From JAJACP01 sp964350245 (GTDB taxonomy: Bacteria; Chlamydiota; Chlamydiia; Chlamydiales; JAAKFR01): DNA of 31,993 nt. The notes under the pieces were generated by a model. It made no database searches, had not been told where the DNA came from, and was given only the letters and a program-made list of their open reading frames with translations. The stretch covers positions 1 through 31,993 of the forward strand of contig CAYGJC010000022.1 in NCBI GenBank assembly GCA_964350245.1, written 5' to 3'. Numbering within the stretch: the first letter of the stretch is position 1; each line of letters begins with the position of its first letter. Position numbers and translations under genes: made by a program. Shown here piece after piece: positions 15,251-21,924 of the stretch.

Positions 15251-16612
15251 GTGAAAAAAAATAAGTGGTGGATTTTTCTTGTCACAACCAGCGGCACATC
15301 TGTCGTTTTTCTTGATAATACCGTCATGCCGGTGGCGCTTCCTACGATTCAAAGAGAGCTTCTGTTTTCTCCTCTCTCCCTCGTTTGGATTGTGAACGCC
15401 TACCTTCTGAGTTTGACCTCTCTGCTGCTGATTGGAGGTCGGTTGTGCGATCTTTTTGGAAGGCGGAGTGTGTTGGTCACAGGACTGGTTCTGTTCGGGC
15501 TCGGCTCCCTTTTTAGCGCCTTGAGTATGACGCAGTGGTGGATGATTTTAGGTAGAGCTGTACAAGGAGCAGGCGGCGCGCTGATTGTACCGACCACCAG
15601 TGCTCTTTTAATTGCGACCTTTCCTTTGGGAGAGCGCGCAAAGGCGATCGGGATCAATACGGGGATCAGTTCTATTTTTCTTATTTTAGGACCGGCTGTT
15701 GGCGGACTTTTCACGGAATATCTCAGTTGGCGCGGCATCTTTTATCTGAATATCCCCCTTGTCGTATTCGGAATTGCGATGGCCTTTTTCATCCTCCATC
15801 CGAGTAAAAAGAAAAAAGAAACGTTTCACTTTATGGGCGCTCTGATGATGCTCTTTGCGTCGGTGACCTTGATTGTGGGGCTGATGCAGGGAAACATGTG
15901 GGGATGGTCTTCTCCTTTGACGATTACGCTTTTGGCTCTGAGTCCCGTTTTTTTCGGGCTTTTTTGGTGGGTCTCGACGCACACGGAACATCCGTTAATC
16001 GACTTCCATTTTTTCAAAAATCCTCTCTTCACGGTCGCCAATATTTTTATCTTTCTGACCCAGGTTGTCATTATGGTGACAGTACTATGGGCGATCTACT
16101 TTCAAAATCAGATGCACTACACTCCTGCTAAAACAGGTTTGATCATCTTTATTGCCGTTTTCCCCGTTTTCTTGATGGCACCGCTAGGCGGGTATATAGG
16201 CGATCGCTTTGGGCCTCGCCTCCCCCTTTTAATCGGTTTTGCTCTGCTCACCTTTGCTCTTTTTTGGCTCTCATCGACCATTAGACTAGGTAGTCTTGCT
16301 TTACTTCTGCCGGGTCTACTCTGTTTTGGTAGTGGAATTCCAATGATTCTCTCGCCCACGATTGCAATGGCTCTTTCCCAAGTTCCAGCGGAAAAGCTGG
16401 GAGCTGCATCAGGGATTACCACTGAGACGCGGCAGTTGGCTAGTACCTTTGGAATTGCTGTTTTGACCACAATTTACTACACGACACTGGAAAAAACCGG
16501 CTCCAATACCTCAGCTTTTTGGGCAATCTCGTTTGTATCGGCTATTTTAGGTTTGCTGGGCTTGATTGTGGCGTTTTGTACAGTGAGGAAAAGGAGGCGT
16601 ACCGGCAGCTGA
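15251..16612 (+). CDS. MFS transporter, DHA2 (EmrB/QacA-like) family
   Basis: This 453-residue integral membrane protein probably has 14 helices. Helix 1 carries the drug/H+ antiporter motif (Leu-Asp-Asn-Thr-Val-Met-Pro-Val-Ala-Leu-Pro-Thr-Ile), the loop after helix 2 has Gly-Arg-Leu-Cys-Asp-Leu-Phe-Gly-Arg-Arg (motif A), helix 4 has Gly-Arg-Ala-Val-Gln-Gly-Ala-Gly-Gly-Ala, and helix 5 has Leu-Gly-Pro-Ala-Val-Gly-Gly (motif C, typical of exporters). Export of toxic or metabolic compounds in exchange for protons is the expected role; the substrate is unknown. It starts with GTG directly abutting the nadE stop, so co-transcription is nearly certain. Whether this hints at a metabolite related to NAD metabolism is speculation. 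Confidence 0.88.
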   Translation: MKKNKWWIFLVTTSGTSVVFLDNTVMPVALPTIQRELLFSPLSLVWIVNAYLLSLTSLLLIGGRLCDLFGRRSVLVTGLVLFGLGSLFSALSMTQWWMILGRAVQGAGGALIVPTTSALLIATFPLGERAKAIGINTGISSIFLILGPAVGGLFTEYLSWRGIFYLNIPLVVFGIAMAFFILHPSKKKKETFHFMGALMMLFASVTLIVGLMQGNMWGWSSPLTITLLALSPVFFGLFWWVSTHTEHPLIDFHFFKNPLFTVANIFIFLTQVVIMVTVLWAIYFQNQMHYTPAKTGLIIFIAVFPVFLMAPLGGYIGDRFGPRLPLLIGFALLTFALFWLSSTIRLGSLALLLPGLLCFGSGIPMILSPTIAMALSQVPAEKLGAASGITTETRQLASTFGIAVLTTIYYTTLEKTGSNTSAFWAISFVSAILGLLGLIVAFCTVRKRRRTGS

Positions 16613-16623
16613 GCCGCCGGTAC
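16599..16623. repeat. Inverted repeat across the MFS stop codon
   Basis: GTACCGGC (16599-16606) pairs with GCCGGTAC (16616-16623) around a 9-nt loop containing the stop codon. No contiguous T run follows on either strand, so it is a poor intrinsic terminator, although it may act as a 3'-end stabiliser between convergent transcripts. The spacer 16613-16769 otherwise holds only the possible tiny ORF at 16636-16680. Confidence 0.5.
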
Positions 16624-16635
16624 CAAGACGAAAAA

Positions 16636-16680
16636 CTACTTTTTAGGAGGCTTGCCGCTTCCAGGTTTGCTTTTTGCCAT
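16636..16680 (-). CDS. Possible 14-residue basic micro-ORF
   Basis: The peptide is MAKSKPGSGKPPKK. It lies about 90 bp downstream of the flavoprotein gene on the same strand. AAGAGGA (ending at 16685) is a good ribosome site 4-5 bases before the ATG, better than those of most large genes nearby. There is an in-frame stop just upstream, so it is not the tail of a larger frame. Its size alone makes it doubtful. Confidence 0.25.
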   Translation of the reverse strand: MAKSKPGSGKPPKK

Positions 16681-16769
16681 AAATTCCTCTTAAAGAAAAA
16701 TTAGCAGGTATCCTTGAGACGACCTCTCAGATGTACTTGCTCTGCCTCAAATTTTCCGAAAAAAGCGAT

Positions 16770-17795
16770 TTATTTGGAAAGAGAAAAGTTTGATAAACTC
16801 GCATTTCCCGCAATCCATCCGGTTGTCCAGGCATTTTGAAAGTTATAGCCGCCTGTCACTCCATCGATATCGAGCACCTCACCCGCAAAAAAAAGACCGG
16901 GGCGGATCCGGCTCTCCATTGTTTTAAAGTTTACCTCTTTTAGACTCACGCCTCCACAAGTGACAAACTCACTTTTGTAGGTCGTTTTTCCCTCAATACG
17001 GTAGCGGTGATTGGGGTTTTCTTTCAGCGCGCGGTAGAGCCGTTTAGGAAGTGGCTCTTTCCACTCAATCACACAAGTCGCTTGATAGGCTTGCTCGTGT
17101 AAAAAACGCGCCTCCCAAGCAGACAATTTCAAAATGGCCGGCCCACTAAATCCCCAGTGCGTGATCAAAAGAGGGCCGGTTTGGCGGCAACTTCCACCCT
17201 CTAACCAGACGGTGGCTTCGGGAACAGAGACTCCTGAAAGTCCTAATAGAGGAGAGCTGGGAACATTAAAGCTAAAAAGAGAGGGGACCGGATCGATGAT
17301 AGTGTGTCCGACTAACCTTGCCATTTTATGTCCATGGTGGCTACTTCCGGTCGCTAAAATCACCGCGTCGGCATCTTCGGGAATCTGCTCGATTTTGACT
17401 CCCAGCTGGAGCTCGATATTTCGTTTTTTGATCTCCTCTAAAAAGCAGTCAATAATTGTTTCTGATCGATCAGTAGTGGGGAACATCCGCCCATCTTTTT
17501 CGGTTTTAAGCTCAATGCCTCGCTCTTGAAACCAAGCCACAGTATCTGCTGGTTGAAAGCGGTGAAAAGGACCTAAAAGCTCTTTGGATCCGCGCGGGTA
17601 GGATTGGGCAAGCACCTTAGGATCAAAGCAAGCATGTGTGACATTGCACCGTCCACCGCCTGAGACACGCACTTTGGCAAGTGGCTGCCGCGTTTTTTCC
17701 AGAATCACCACTTGCGCACGCGGGTAGGCTTCCGCGCAGGCAATCGCTGCAAAACAGCCGGCAGCTCCAGCTCCTATGATGACGCACTTTTCCAT
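16770..17795 (-). CDS. HI0933/BaiN-like FAD-dependent oxidoreductase, compact form
   Basis: A dinucleotide-binding motif (Val-Ile-Ile-Gly-Ala-Gly-Ala-Ala-Gly, 5-13) starts the protein. The family marks Val-Ser-Gly-Gly-Gly-Arg-Cys-Asn-Val-Thr (44-53), Thr-His-Trp-Gly-Phe-Ser-Gly-Pro-Ala (212-220) and Gly-Glu-Val-Leu-Asp-Ile-Asp-Gly-Val-Thr-Gly-Gly-Tyr-Asn-Phe-Gln (305-320) follow. The family is poorly characterised; some members reduce substrates with NAD(P)H. At 341 aa it is roughly 50 residues shorter than usual, the shortfall lying between about 225 and 275, where a helical insert normally sits. Its start lies 22 bp inside the end of hemG, making it the last gene of a hemE-hemN-hemG operon. 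A link to heme or porphyrin redox chemistry is inference from location. Confidence 0.85.
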   Translation of the reverse strand: MEKCVIIGAGAAGCFAAIACAEAYPRAQVVILEKTRQPLAKVRVSGGGRCNVTHACFDPKVLAQSYPRGSKELLGPFHRFQPADTVAWFQERGIELKTEKDGRMFPTTDRSETIIDCFLEEIKKRNIELQLGVKIEQIPEDADAVILATGSSHHGHKMARLVGHTIIDPVPSLFSFNVPSSPLLGLSGVSVPEATVWLEGGSCRQTGPLLITHWGFSGPAILKLSAWEARFLHEQAYQATCVIEWKEPLPKRLYRALKENPNHRYRIEGKTTYKSEFVTCGGVSLKEVNFKTMESRIRPGLFFAGEVLDIDGVTGGYNFQNAWTTGWIAGNASLSNFSLSK

Positions 17796-18952
17796 GCAGC
17801 CTCAATACAATCATTTACGCCCACTCCTGTATAACTATTTCCAATTAACCGGATAGGCAGCTGTTTTTGAAAAAAAGCGAGTCGCTTGTGATGTCCAAGA
17901 AGATACTGGGGGATCGCGCGCATCGCTTTACCGACCAAATGTGCATCAGGAGGTTTTTCAATCCCCAAATATTTTTTTACAGCCTTTAATGCTATGTCTA
18001 ATGTGCCCTCCCCTTCAATCATGACGCATACCCGCGTTTGTTCGCCCCGATTTTGTTCAGGAAAAATTGCCGAGTCCCATGTCATTCCCAAAAAATTCTC
18101 TTGTTCTAACGAAGGAACGAGAAATCCAAACCCTTTTTTGGGTAGAAACGCGCCATTCCATCCCAAGCTTACAGTTGTTAAAGAGGCGTAGGTAAAGGGG
18201 TCGCGAATACCAGCGATTTCGGCCAGAGCGTGGGCAGGAATAGCTGCAATGATTTGGTCGGCTTTAATGTTATCCAGACGTTCAATCGGTGTATTCAGGT
18301 GAATTTCATCTTTTAACACCTCGGCAAGCCGCTCTGTTAATCTCTCCATCCCATTGCGGAAGGAGTAGAGACTGGCAGGTGGTTTGTCTTTACTCTTTTT
18401 CAAGTTACGGATAACAGAGCCTTTTTTTTCGGCTTCCCAGACAGTGGGAAAGCAGCTACGCATCGAGAGCTGCTCGGCATCTCCACCGAAAATCCCTTTA
18501 ACAAGCGGATCGACAATCCGCTGCGCGATCTTGGCGTTAAAACGCCGTGTGCAGAAGTCTGCAATTGTCTCGTCTTCCCGGTTAGATGCAGACGTAAGTA
18601 GGTCCCGCAGCAATGCCGAGGCCATTCCTTGGCGTAGCAGAAATCCCAGCGAAAAGGGATGAAGGCGCTTTTTCAGCACAATAAACCGTTTACGCGCATT
18701 TTTGTCTGCTGCCACCAGCTCGGACTCGAGCCCCAACTCTTTCACAAGAGCAAGCGTCCGTTTACCCTTTCCTGAAGGACGAAAGCCACGCGGTCCTTGC
18801 TCAAAAAGAAAGCCTTGATCACAAGAGGAGCGAATCCAGCCGCCGGCGCGGGAGCTTTTTTCTAAAATGGTGACCGTATGTCCCTGTTGTTTATGGTACC
18901 AGCCAGCAGCTAATCCGGAAATGCCCGCACCGATGATCACGATTTTTTTCAT
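17774..18952 (-). CDS. hemG: Protoporphyrinogen oxidase, HemG/HemY-type flavoprotein
   Basis: This enzyme oxidises protoporphyrinogen IX (or coproporphyrinogen III in some bacteria). The FAD motif Ile-Ile-Gly-Ala-Gly-Ile-Ser-Gly-Leu-Ala-Ala-Gly is at residues 5-16, then Leu-Glu-Lys-Ser-Ser-Arg-Ala-Gly-Gly-Trp-Ile-Arg (30-41) and Phe-Glu-Gln-Gly-Pro-Arg-Gly-Phe-Arg (50-58). The C-terminus has the second FAD segment Leu-Ile-Gly-Asn-Ser-Tyr-Thr-Gly-Val-Gly-Val-Asn-Asp-Cys. At 392 aa it is shorter than Bacillus HemY (about 470). The name hemG follows chlamydial usage; by family it is the HemY-type flavoenzyme, not the menaquinone-linked E. coli HemG. Its ATG overlaps the hemN stop by 4 bp. Confidence 0.88.
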   Translation of the reverse strand: MKKIVIIGAGISGLAAGWYHKQQGHTVTILEKSSRAGGWIRSSCDQGFLFEQGPRGFRPSGKGKRTLALVKELGLESELVAADKNARKRFIVLKKRLHPFSLGFLLRQGMASALLRDLLTSASNREDETIADFCTRRFNAKIAQRIVDPLVKGIFGGDAEQLSMRSCFPTVWEAEKKGSVIRNLKKSKDKPPASLYSFRNGMERLTERLAEVLKDEIHLNTPIERLDNIKADQIIAAIPAHALAEIAGIRDPFTYASLTTVSLGWNGAFLPKKGFGFLVPSLEQENFLGMTWDSAIFPEQNRGEQTRVCVMIEGEGTLDIALKAVKKYLGIEKPPDAHLVGKAMRAIPQYLLGHHKRLAFFQKQLPIRLIGNSYTGVGVNDCIEAAWKSASS

Positions 18953-20301
18953 ATTGTTTGCGAAAATTTTTTGTGTCCCTGATCGAAATAGGCATCGAAG
19001 GACGTGGCCACAACGCGAATCAGCAGCTCACCCAGCTCGGTGACGATAATCTTGTCTGGTGTGTTGAGAACCAGTCCGTCTGCTTCATGCTGCGCTAACC
19101 TCTCTTGGACCTCAGCAAAATGGCTATCAAAGCTATGCTCAAAACGTTTCTCAAACTCGTTTTTGTCGAGCTCAAAGGTGCACATCAATGTGTGGATCAC
19201 CCATTTTCTTAAGAGATCTTCTTCCGTGGAGACCTTCCCTCGCTGTACGGGCAGTTCTCCATGATCCAGCGCAGCGTAGTAAGCAGGAAGATCTTTTAGA
19301 TTTTGCACGTATGTATCCCGAGCGCATCCGATGGCTGTCACGCCGAAGCCGAGCATTTCGCCGGCAAGTTGGGCTGTATACCCTTGGAAGTTGCGTCCAA
19401 GCGCTCGCGTTCGAAAACAGTGAGTCATCTCATCCTCTTCGAGAGCAAAGTGATCCATTCCAATAGCAACATACCCACTCTCAATTAAGCGGCGCCGCGC
19501 TTCAGCGTAAATCTCGAACTTCTCTTCGGATGAGGGAAGCGTTTCGTCTTTAATGGCCAGCTGATGCTTTTTTAACCACGGCACTTTCGCGTAAGAGAAA
19601 AGAGCAATCCGATCGGGACGCATCTCTAAAATATCTGTGATCGTTTGCTCAAATGTGAGTGGTGTTTGATAGGGGAGACCATAAATCAAATCGATATTCA
19701 CTCCGTCAAAATTCAAAGCGCGCGCTAAATCATACGTCCAGCGCGTCATCTCTAGACTCTGCCGCCTCTTTACGGCCTCTTGTACTTCAGAATTGGTGTC
19801 TTGCACCCCAAAGCTCACCCTGTTAAAGCCCAGTTTTTTCAAAAAGCGGAGCTTTGCTCCTTCATCCTCCATCACCGTACGGGGGTCAATTTCGATTGCC
19901 ACCTCTTTGGAAAAATCGATCTCAAACGCGCTGCAGATCTTCTCAAAGAGGCGGGCAAAGAGAGGGATGGAGAGTTTGGTGGGTGTTCCTCCGCCAAAAT
20001 GGAGTTGCACGACCTTTTTTCTCCCTGTTAAAGAGGTGACAAGATCGATTTCTTGCATCAAATAGTCCACATATCGCTCTTCATTCTCTGCTTTTCGATT
20101 TAAAACAACCGAGCAACCGCAATAGAGGCACATTGACTTGCAAAAGGGGATATGAAAGTAGAGTGAAAGTGGAGAGTCGGTTAATGCGAGCAGTTTTTCT
20201 CGATAAACAGCAGGGGATAGATCGCTCCATTCCGGGGCCGTCGGGTACGAGGTGTAGCGCGGGGCGGGGCGATTAAATTTGCTTAGATCTAAGGTGTACA
20301 T
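18949..20301 (-). CDS. hemN: Oxygen-independent coproporphyrinogen III oxidase (radical SAM)
   Basis: HemN decarboxylates coproporphyrinogen III to protoporphyrinogen IX without oxygen. The radical-SAM cluster is Pro-Phe-Cys-Lys-Ser-Met-Cys-Leu-Tyr-Cys-Gly-Cys, with Cys54, Cys58 and Cys61 as ligands and the extra Cys63 that distinguishes true HemN from the heme chaperone HemW. Tyr48-His50 before it, Gly-Gly-Gly-Thr-Pro-Thr (104-109) and the C-terminal HemN domain with Arg-Arg-Arg-Leu-Ile-Glu-Ser-Gly-Tyr are also present. At 450 aa it equals E. coli HemN (457). It overlaps hemE by 29 bp upstream and hemG by 4 bp downstream, so the three late heme steps are one coupled operon. Confidence 0.95.
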   Translation of the reverse strand: MYTLDLSKFNRPAPRYTSYPTAPEWSDLSPAVYREKLLALTDSPLSLYFHIPFCKSMCLYCGCSVVLNRKAENEERYVDYLMQEIDLVTSLTGRKKVVQLHFGGGTPTKLSIPLFARLFEKICSAFEIDFSKEVAIEIDPRTVMEDEGAKLRFLKKLGFNRVSFGVQDTNSEVQEAVKRRQSLEMTRWTYDLARALNFDGVNIDLIYGLPYQTPLTFEQTITDILEMRPDRIALFSYAKVPWLKKHQLAIKDETLPSSEEKFEIYAEARRRLIESGYVAIGMDHFALEEDEMTHCFRTRALGRNFQGYTAQLAGEMLGFGVTAIGCARDTYVQNLKDLPAYYAALDHGELPVQRGKVSTEEDLLRKWVIHTLMCTFELDKNEFEKRFEHSFDSHFAEVQERLAQHEADGLVLNTPDKIIVTELGELLIRVVATSFDAYFDQGHKKFSQTI

Positions 20302-21262
20302 AATCGACCATAAATTTCACGTTTTCCACCGGGATATCAGGTAGCAGACCATGTCCAAGATTAAAAATAAAGCCCGGATCGCCTTTCATTCCCTCCAGCA
20401 GGCGGTCAATCGCCTCTGCGATCTGTTTTTGCGATCCGTAGAGAAGCATCGGGTCGAGATTGCCCTGTAGAGCGATTGTTTTGGGGATCTGGCGCCGAAT
20501 TGAGGGGAGATCGCCACTCCAATCGATACTGATTGCAGCAGGTTGAATCGAGGCCAGCTCCTCAGCAAAGAGTGAAGAGCCTCGACAAAACAGAATCGCC
20601 GGGATATCAAGAGCCTCAATGATTCTACGCATCGGCTTCAAGCTAAACTCGCGAAATTCATGAATTGCCAGCGCATTTGCCCACGAGTCAAAGAGTTGAA
20701 TGGCATCGACACCAGCCTCTACTTGACATTTTAGATAAGCGATAGTGGCTTCAGTGATTACATCGATCAGTTTTGAAAAGCTCTCCGGTTCACGAAAGAG
20801 CCACCGCTTGGTTTTTTTGAGATCGCGGCTCGATTTCCCTTCGATCAGATAGCTGGCGATGGTAAAAGGAGCACCGGCAAAACCGAGAAGAGGAACAGTC
20901 AGTCTCTTTTTCAGTTGCTGAATGGAGTCGGTGATATGGGGATAGGCCTCTTCTGGTGCGCGCATCTGAATGGCATCTGGGGAGTCAAAAACGACAGGGC
21001 CGACCGATTCTTGGAAGTCGTAGCGGATCTGCATCCCATCAAAAACCGTCAAAATGTCGCTGAAGAGAATGGCGGCGTCCACATTGAGAATATTCAAGGG
21101 GAGTTCGGTGACCTCAACGATCGTTTTGGGATCGTGAAACATTTCTAGTAGGGAGCGTCCTCTCCGGAGCGCTTTATATTCGGGTAGATAGCGTCCTGCT
21201 TGCCGCATCAGCCAGATGGGCGGCCTTCCTTCATTTCGACACTTTAGGGCATCTAGTAACAT
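20273..21262 (-). CDS. hemE: Uroporphyrinogen decarboxylase
   Basis: HemE removes four carboxyl groups from uroporphyrinogen III to give coproporphyrinogen III, the substrate of HemN. The N-terminal signature Pro-Ile-Trp-Leu-Met-Arg-Gln-Ala-Gly-Arg-Tyr-Leu-Pro-Glu-Tyr contains the two arginines that bind substrate carboxylates. The active-site aspartate lies in Ile-Leu-Phe-Ser-Asp-Ile-Leu-Thr, and the second signature Gly-Phe-Ala-Gly-Ala-Pro-Phe-Thr-Ile-Ala-Ser-Tyr follows. The end has Gly-His-Gly-Leu-Leu-Pro-Asp-Ile-Pro-Val-Glu-Asn-Val. Length is 329 (family 335-355). It is the first gene of the heme operon. No clear ribosome site or promoter is visible upstream, where a decayed reading frame ends 13 bp before the ATG. 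Confidence 0.95.
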   Translation of the reverse strand: MLLDALKCRNEGRPPIWLMRQAGRYLPEYKALRRGRSLLEMFHDPKTIVEVTELPLNILNVDAAILFSDILTVFDGMQIRYDFQESVGPVVFDSPDAIQMRAPEEAYPHITDSIQQLKKRLTVPLLGFAGAPFTIASYLIEGKSSRDLKKTKRWLFREPESFSKLIDVITEATIAYLKCQVEAGVDAIQLFDSWANALAIHEFREFSLKPMRRIIEALDIPAILFCRGSSLFAEELASIQPAAISIDWSGDLPSIRRQIPKTIALQGNLDPMLLYGSQKQIAEAIDRLLEGMKGDPGFIFNLGHGLLPDIPVENVKFMVDYVHLRSKQI

Positions 21263-21275
21263 AGAACAGGGGAGG

Positions 21276-21377
21276 TTAGCATTCTTGGTGGATTAACGAA
21301 AGCTTTTGTTGGCTGTGTTGCGTAACCTCTTCAGAGAGGTGGGCTGCTAGGGTAGCTTCGGCGCGTAAACACGCAGG
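21276..21377 (-). pseudogene. 33-codon open remnant of a gene, no start codon
   Basis: Between a TGA and a TAA the minus strand reads 33 sense codons, including Cys-Leu-Arg-Ala-Glu-Ala-Thr-Leu-Ala-Ala-His-Leu and Glu-Glu-Val-Thr-Gln-His-Ser-Gln-Gln-Lys-Leu-Ser. The composition looks protein-like, but there is no ATG, GTG or TTG in frame. It sits in a block of ordinary base composition that changes abruptly at about 21390 to very AT-rich DNA. The simplest reading is the 3' end of a lost gene or mobile element; chance is possible at this length. The rest of the 21263-21507 spacer holds the promoter region of the next gene. Confidence 0.3.
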
Positions 21378-21428
21378 TCAAGCAGGCAAAAAAATTATTT
21401 TATTTCCTTTTTGTTCTTTTCCGGAAGT

Positions 21429-21454
21429 TAAATTAAAACAATAACTTTAATTTA
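21429..21454. repeat. AT-only inverted repeat before the Inc candidate
   Basis: TTAAATTAAA (starting about 21428) pairs with TTTAATTTAA (about 21446-21455) around an ACAATAAC loop. It lies about 20 bp upstream of the -10 element of the following gene. It may be an operator or simply a by-product of extreme AT richness. Confidence 0.35.
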
Positions 21455-21471
21455 ATTAAATAGGAGTTAAT

Positions 21472-21504
21472 TGTTATAATTTTATTGTTGTAAATAGGAG
21501 GGGG
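21472..21504 (+). promoter_or_regulatory. Extended -10 promoter element and strong ribosome site of the Inc candidate
   Basis: TGTTATAAT (21472-21480) is a perfect TATAAT with an extended TG. The -35 region (about 21451-21457, TTTAATT) is weak. The ribosome site AGGAGGGGG (21496-21504) ends 3 bases before the ATG at 21508. The combination predicts strong expression. Confidence 0.58.
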
Positions 21505-21507
21505 AAT

Positions 21508-21924
21508 ATGTTGCCAGTAACAACAAAAGGTGAATTAGTAGATAAGTTAGAAAGGCTTGATCAGGATGGATGTACTTTGGCAGGCCGAGACTTTTGGATA
21601 TTGGGTATGAGTTCGAGTCTTTGTGGTGTCACGGCTATGGGTGGACTTATGGGAGTGGTTTTGGCGATTGTGTTTGCAGTATTAGGAACCTTGGGGCCAG
21701 GTCCAGCGATTCTCGGTACACTTGCAGCTGTAGCAGCACTCCAGGGTGGTGTAGCATCGTGTCTTTTTGTGTATTCCACTGCCCAAGAAAGAGCTAGGCC
21801 CCTCAACTTTGAGCAAGTACAAAAGCTTTTGCAAAAAGAGAAAAGGTTCAACAGAGACGCATCGGCACAGATCGATCAGTTGGCGGATTCTTACCAAACA
21901 GAGTTAAGGAGCATTAAGGCTTAG
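21508..21924 (+). CDS. Candidate inclusion-membrane (Inc) protein
   Basis: This 138-residue protein has a polar N-terminus (1-36), then two hydrophobic segments (about 37-60 and 65-90) with only a Leu-Gly-Pro-Gly-Pro turn between them, and a charged helical C-terminus (91-138) with coiled-coil character (Val-Gln-Lys-Leu-Leu-Gln-Lys-Glu-Lys). This bilobed hydrophobic hairpin with cytosol-facing tails is the defining pattern of chlamydial Inc proteins, which are sent by type III secretion into the inclusion membrane. No cleavable signal peptide is seen. Sequence homology to a known Inc is not recognised, as is usual for this class. Its promoter and ribosome site are strong, and its upstream DNA is unusually AT-rich. 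It converges on the next gene with an 11-bp overlap. Confidence 0.66.
   Translation: MLPVTTKGELVDKLERLDQDGCTLAGRDFWILGMSSSLCGVTAMGGLMGVVLAIVFAVLGTLGPGPAILGTLAAVAALQGGVASCLFVYSTAQERARPLNFEQVQKLLQKEKRFNRDASAQIDQLADSYQTELRSIKA

Noticed and set aside
21330..21345. CCTCT-TCAG-AGAGG hairpin considered as an attenuator for hemE.
   Set aside because: The stem is only five pairs, there is no T run, and it lies more than 60 bp from hemE inside the remnant reading frame.
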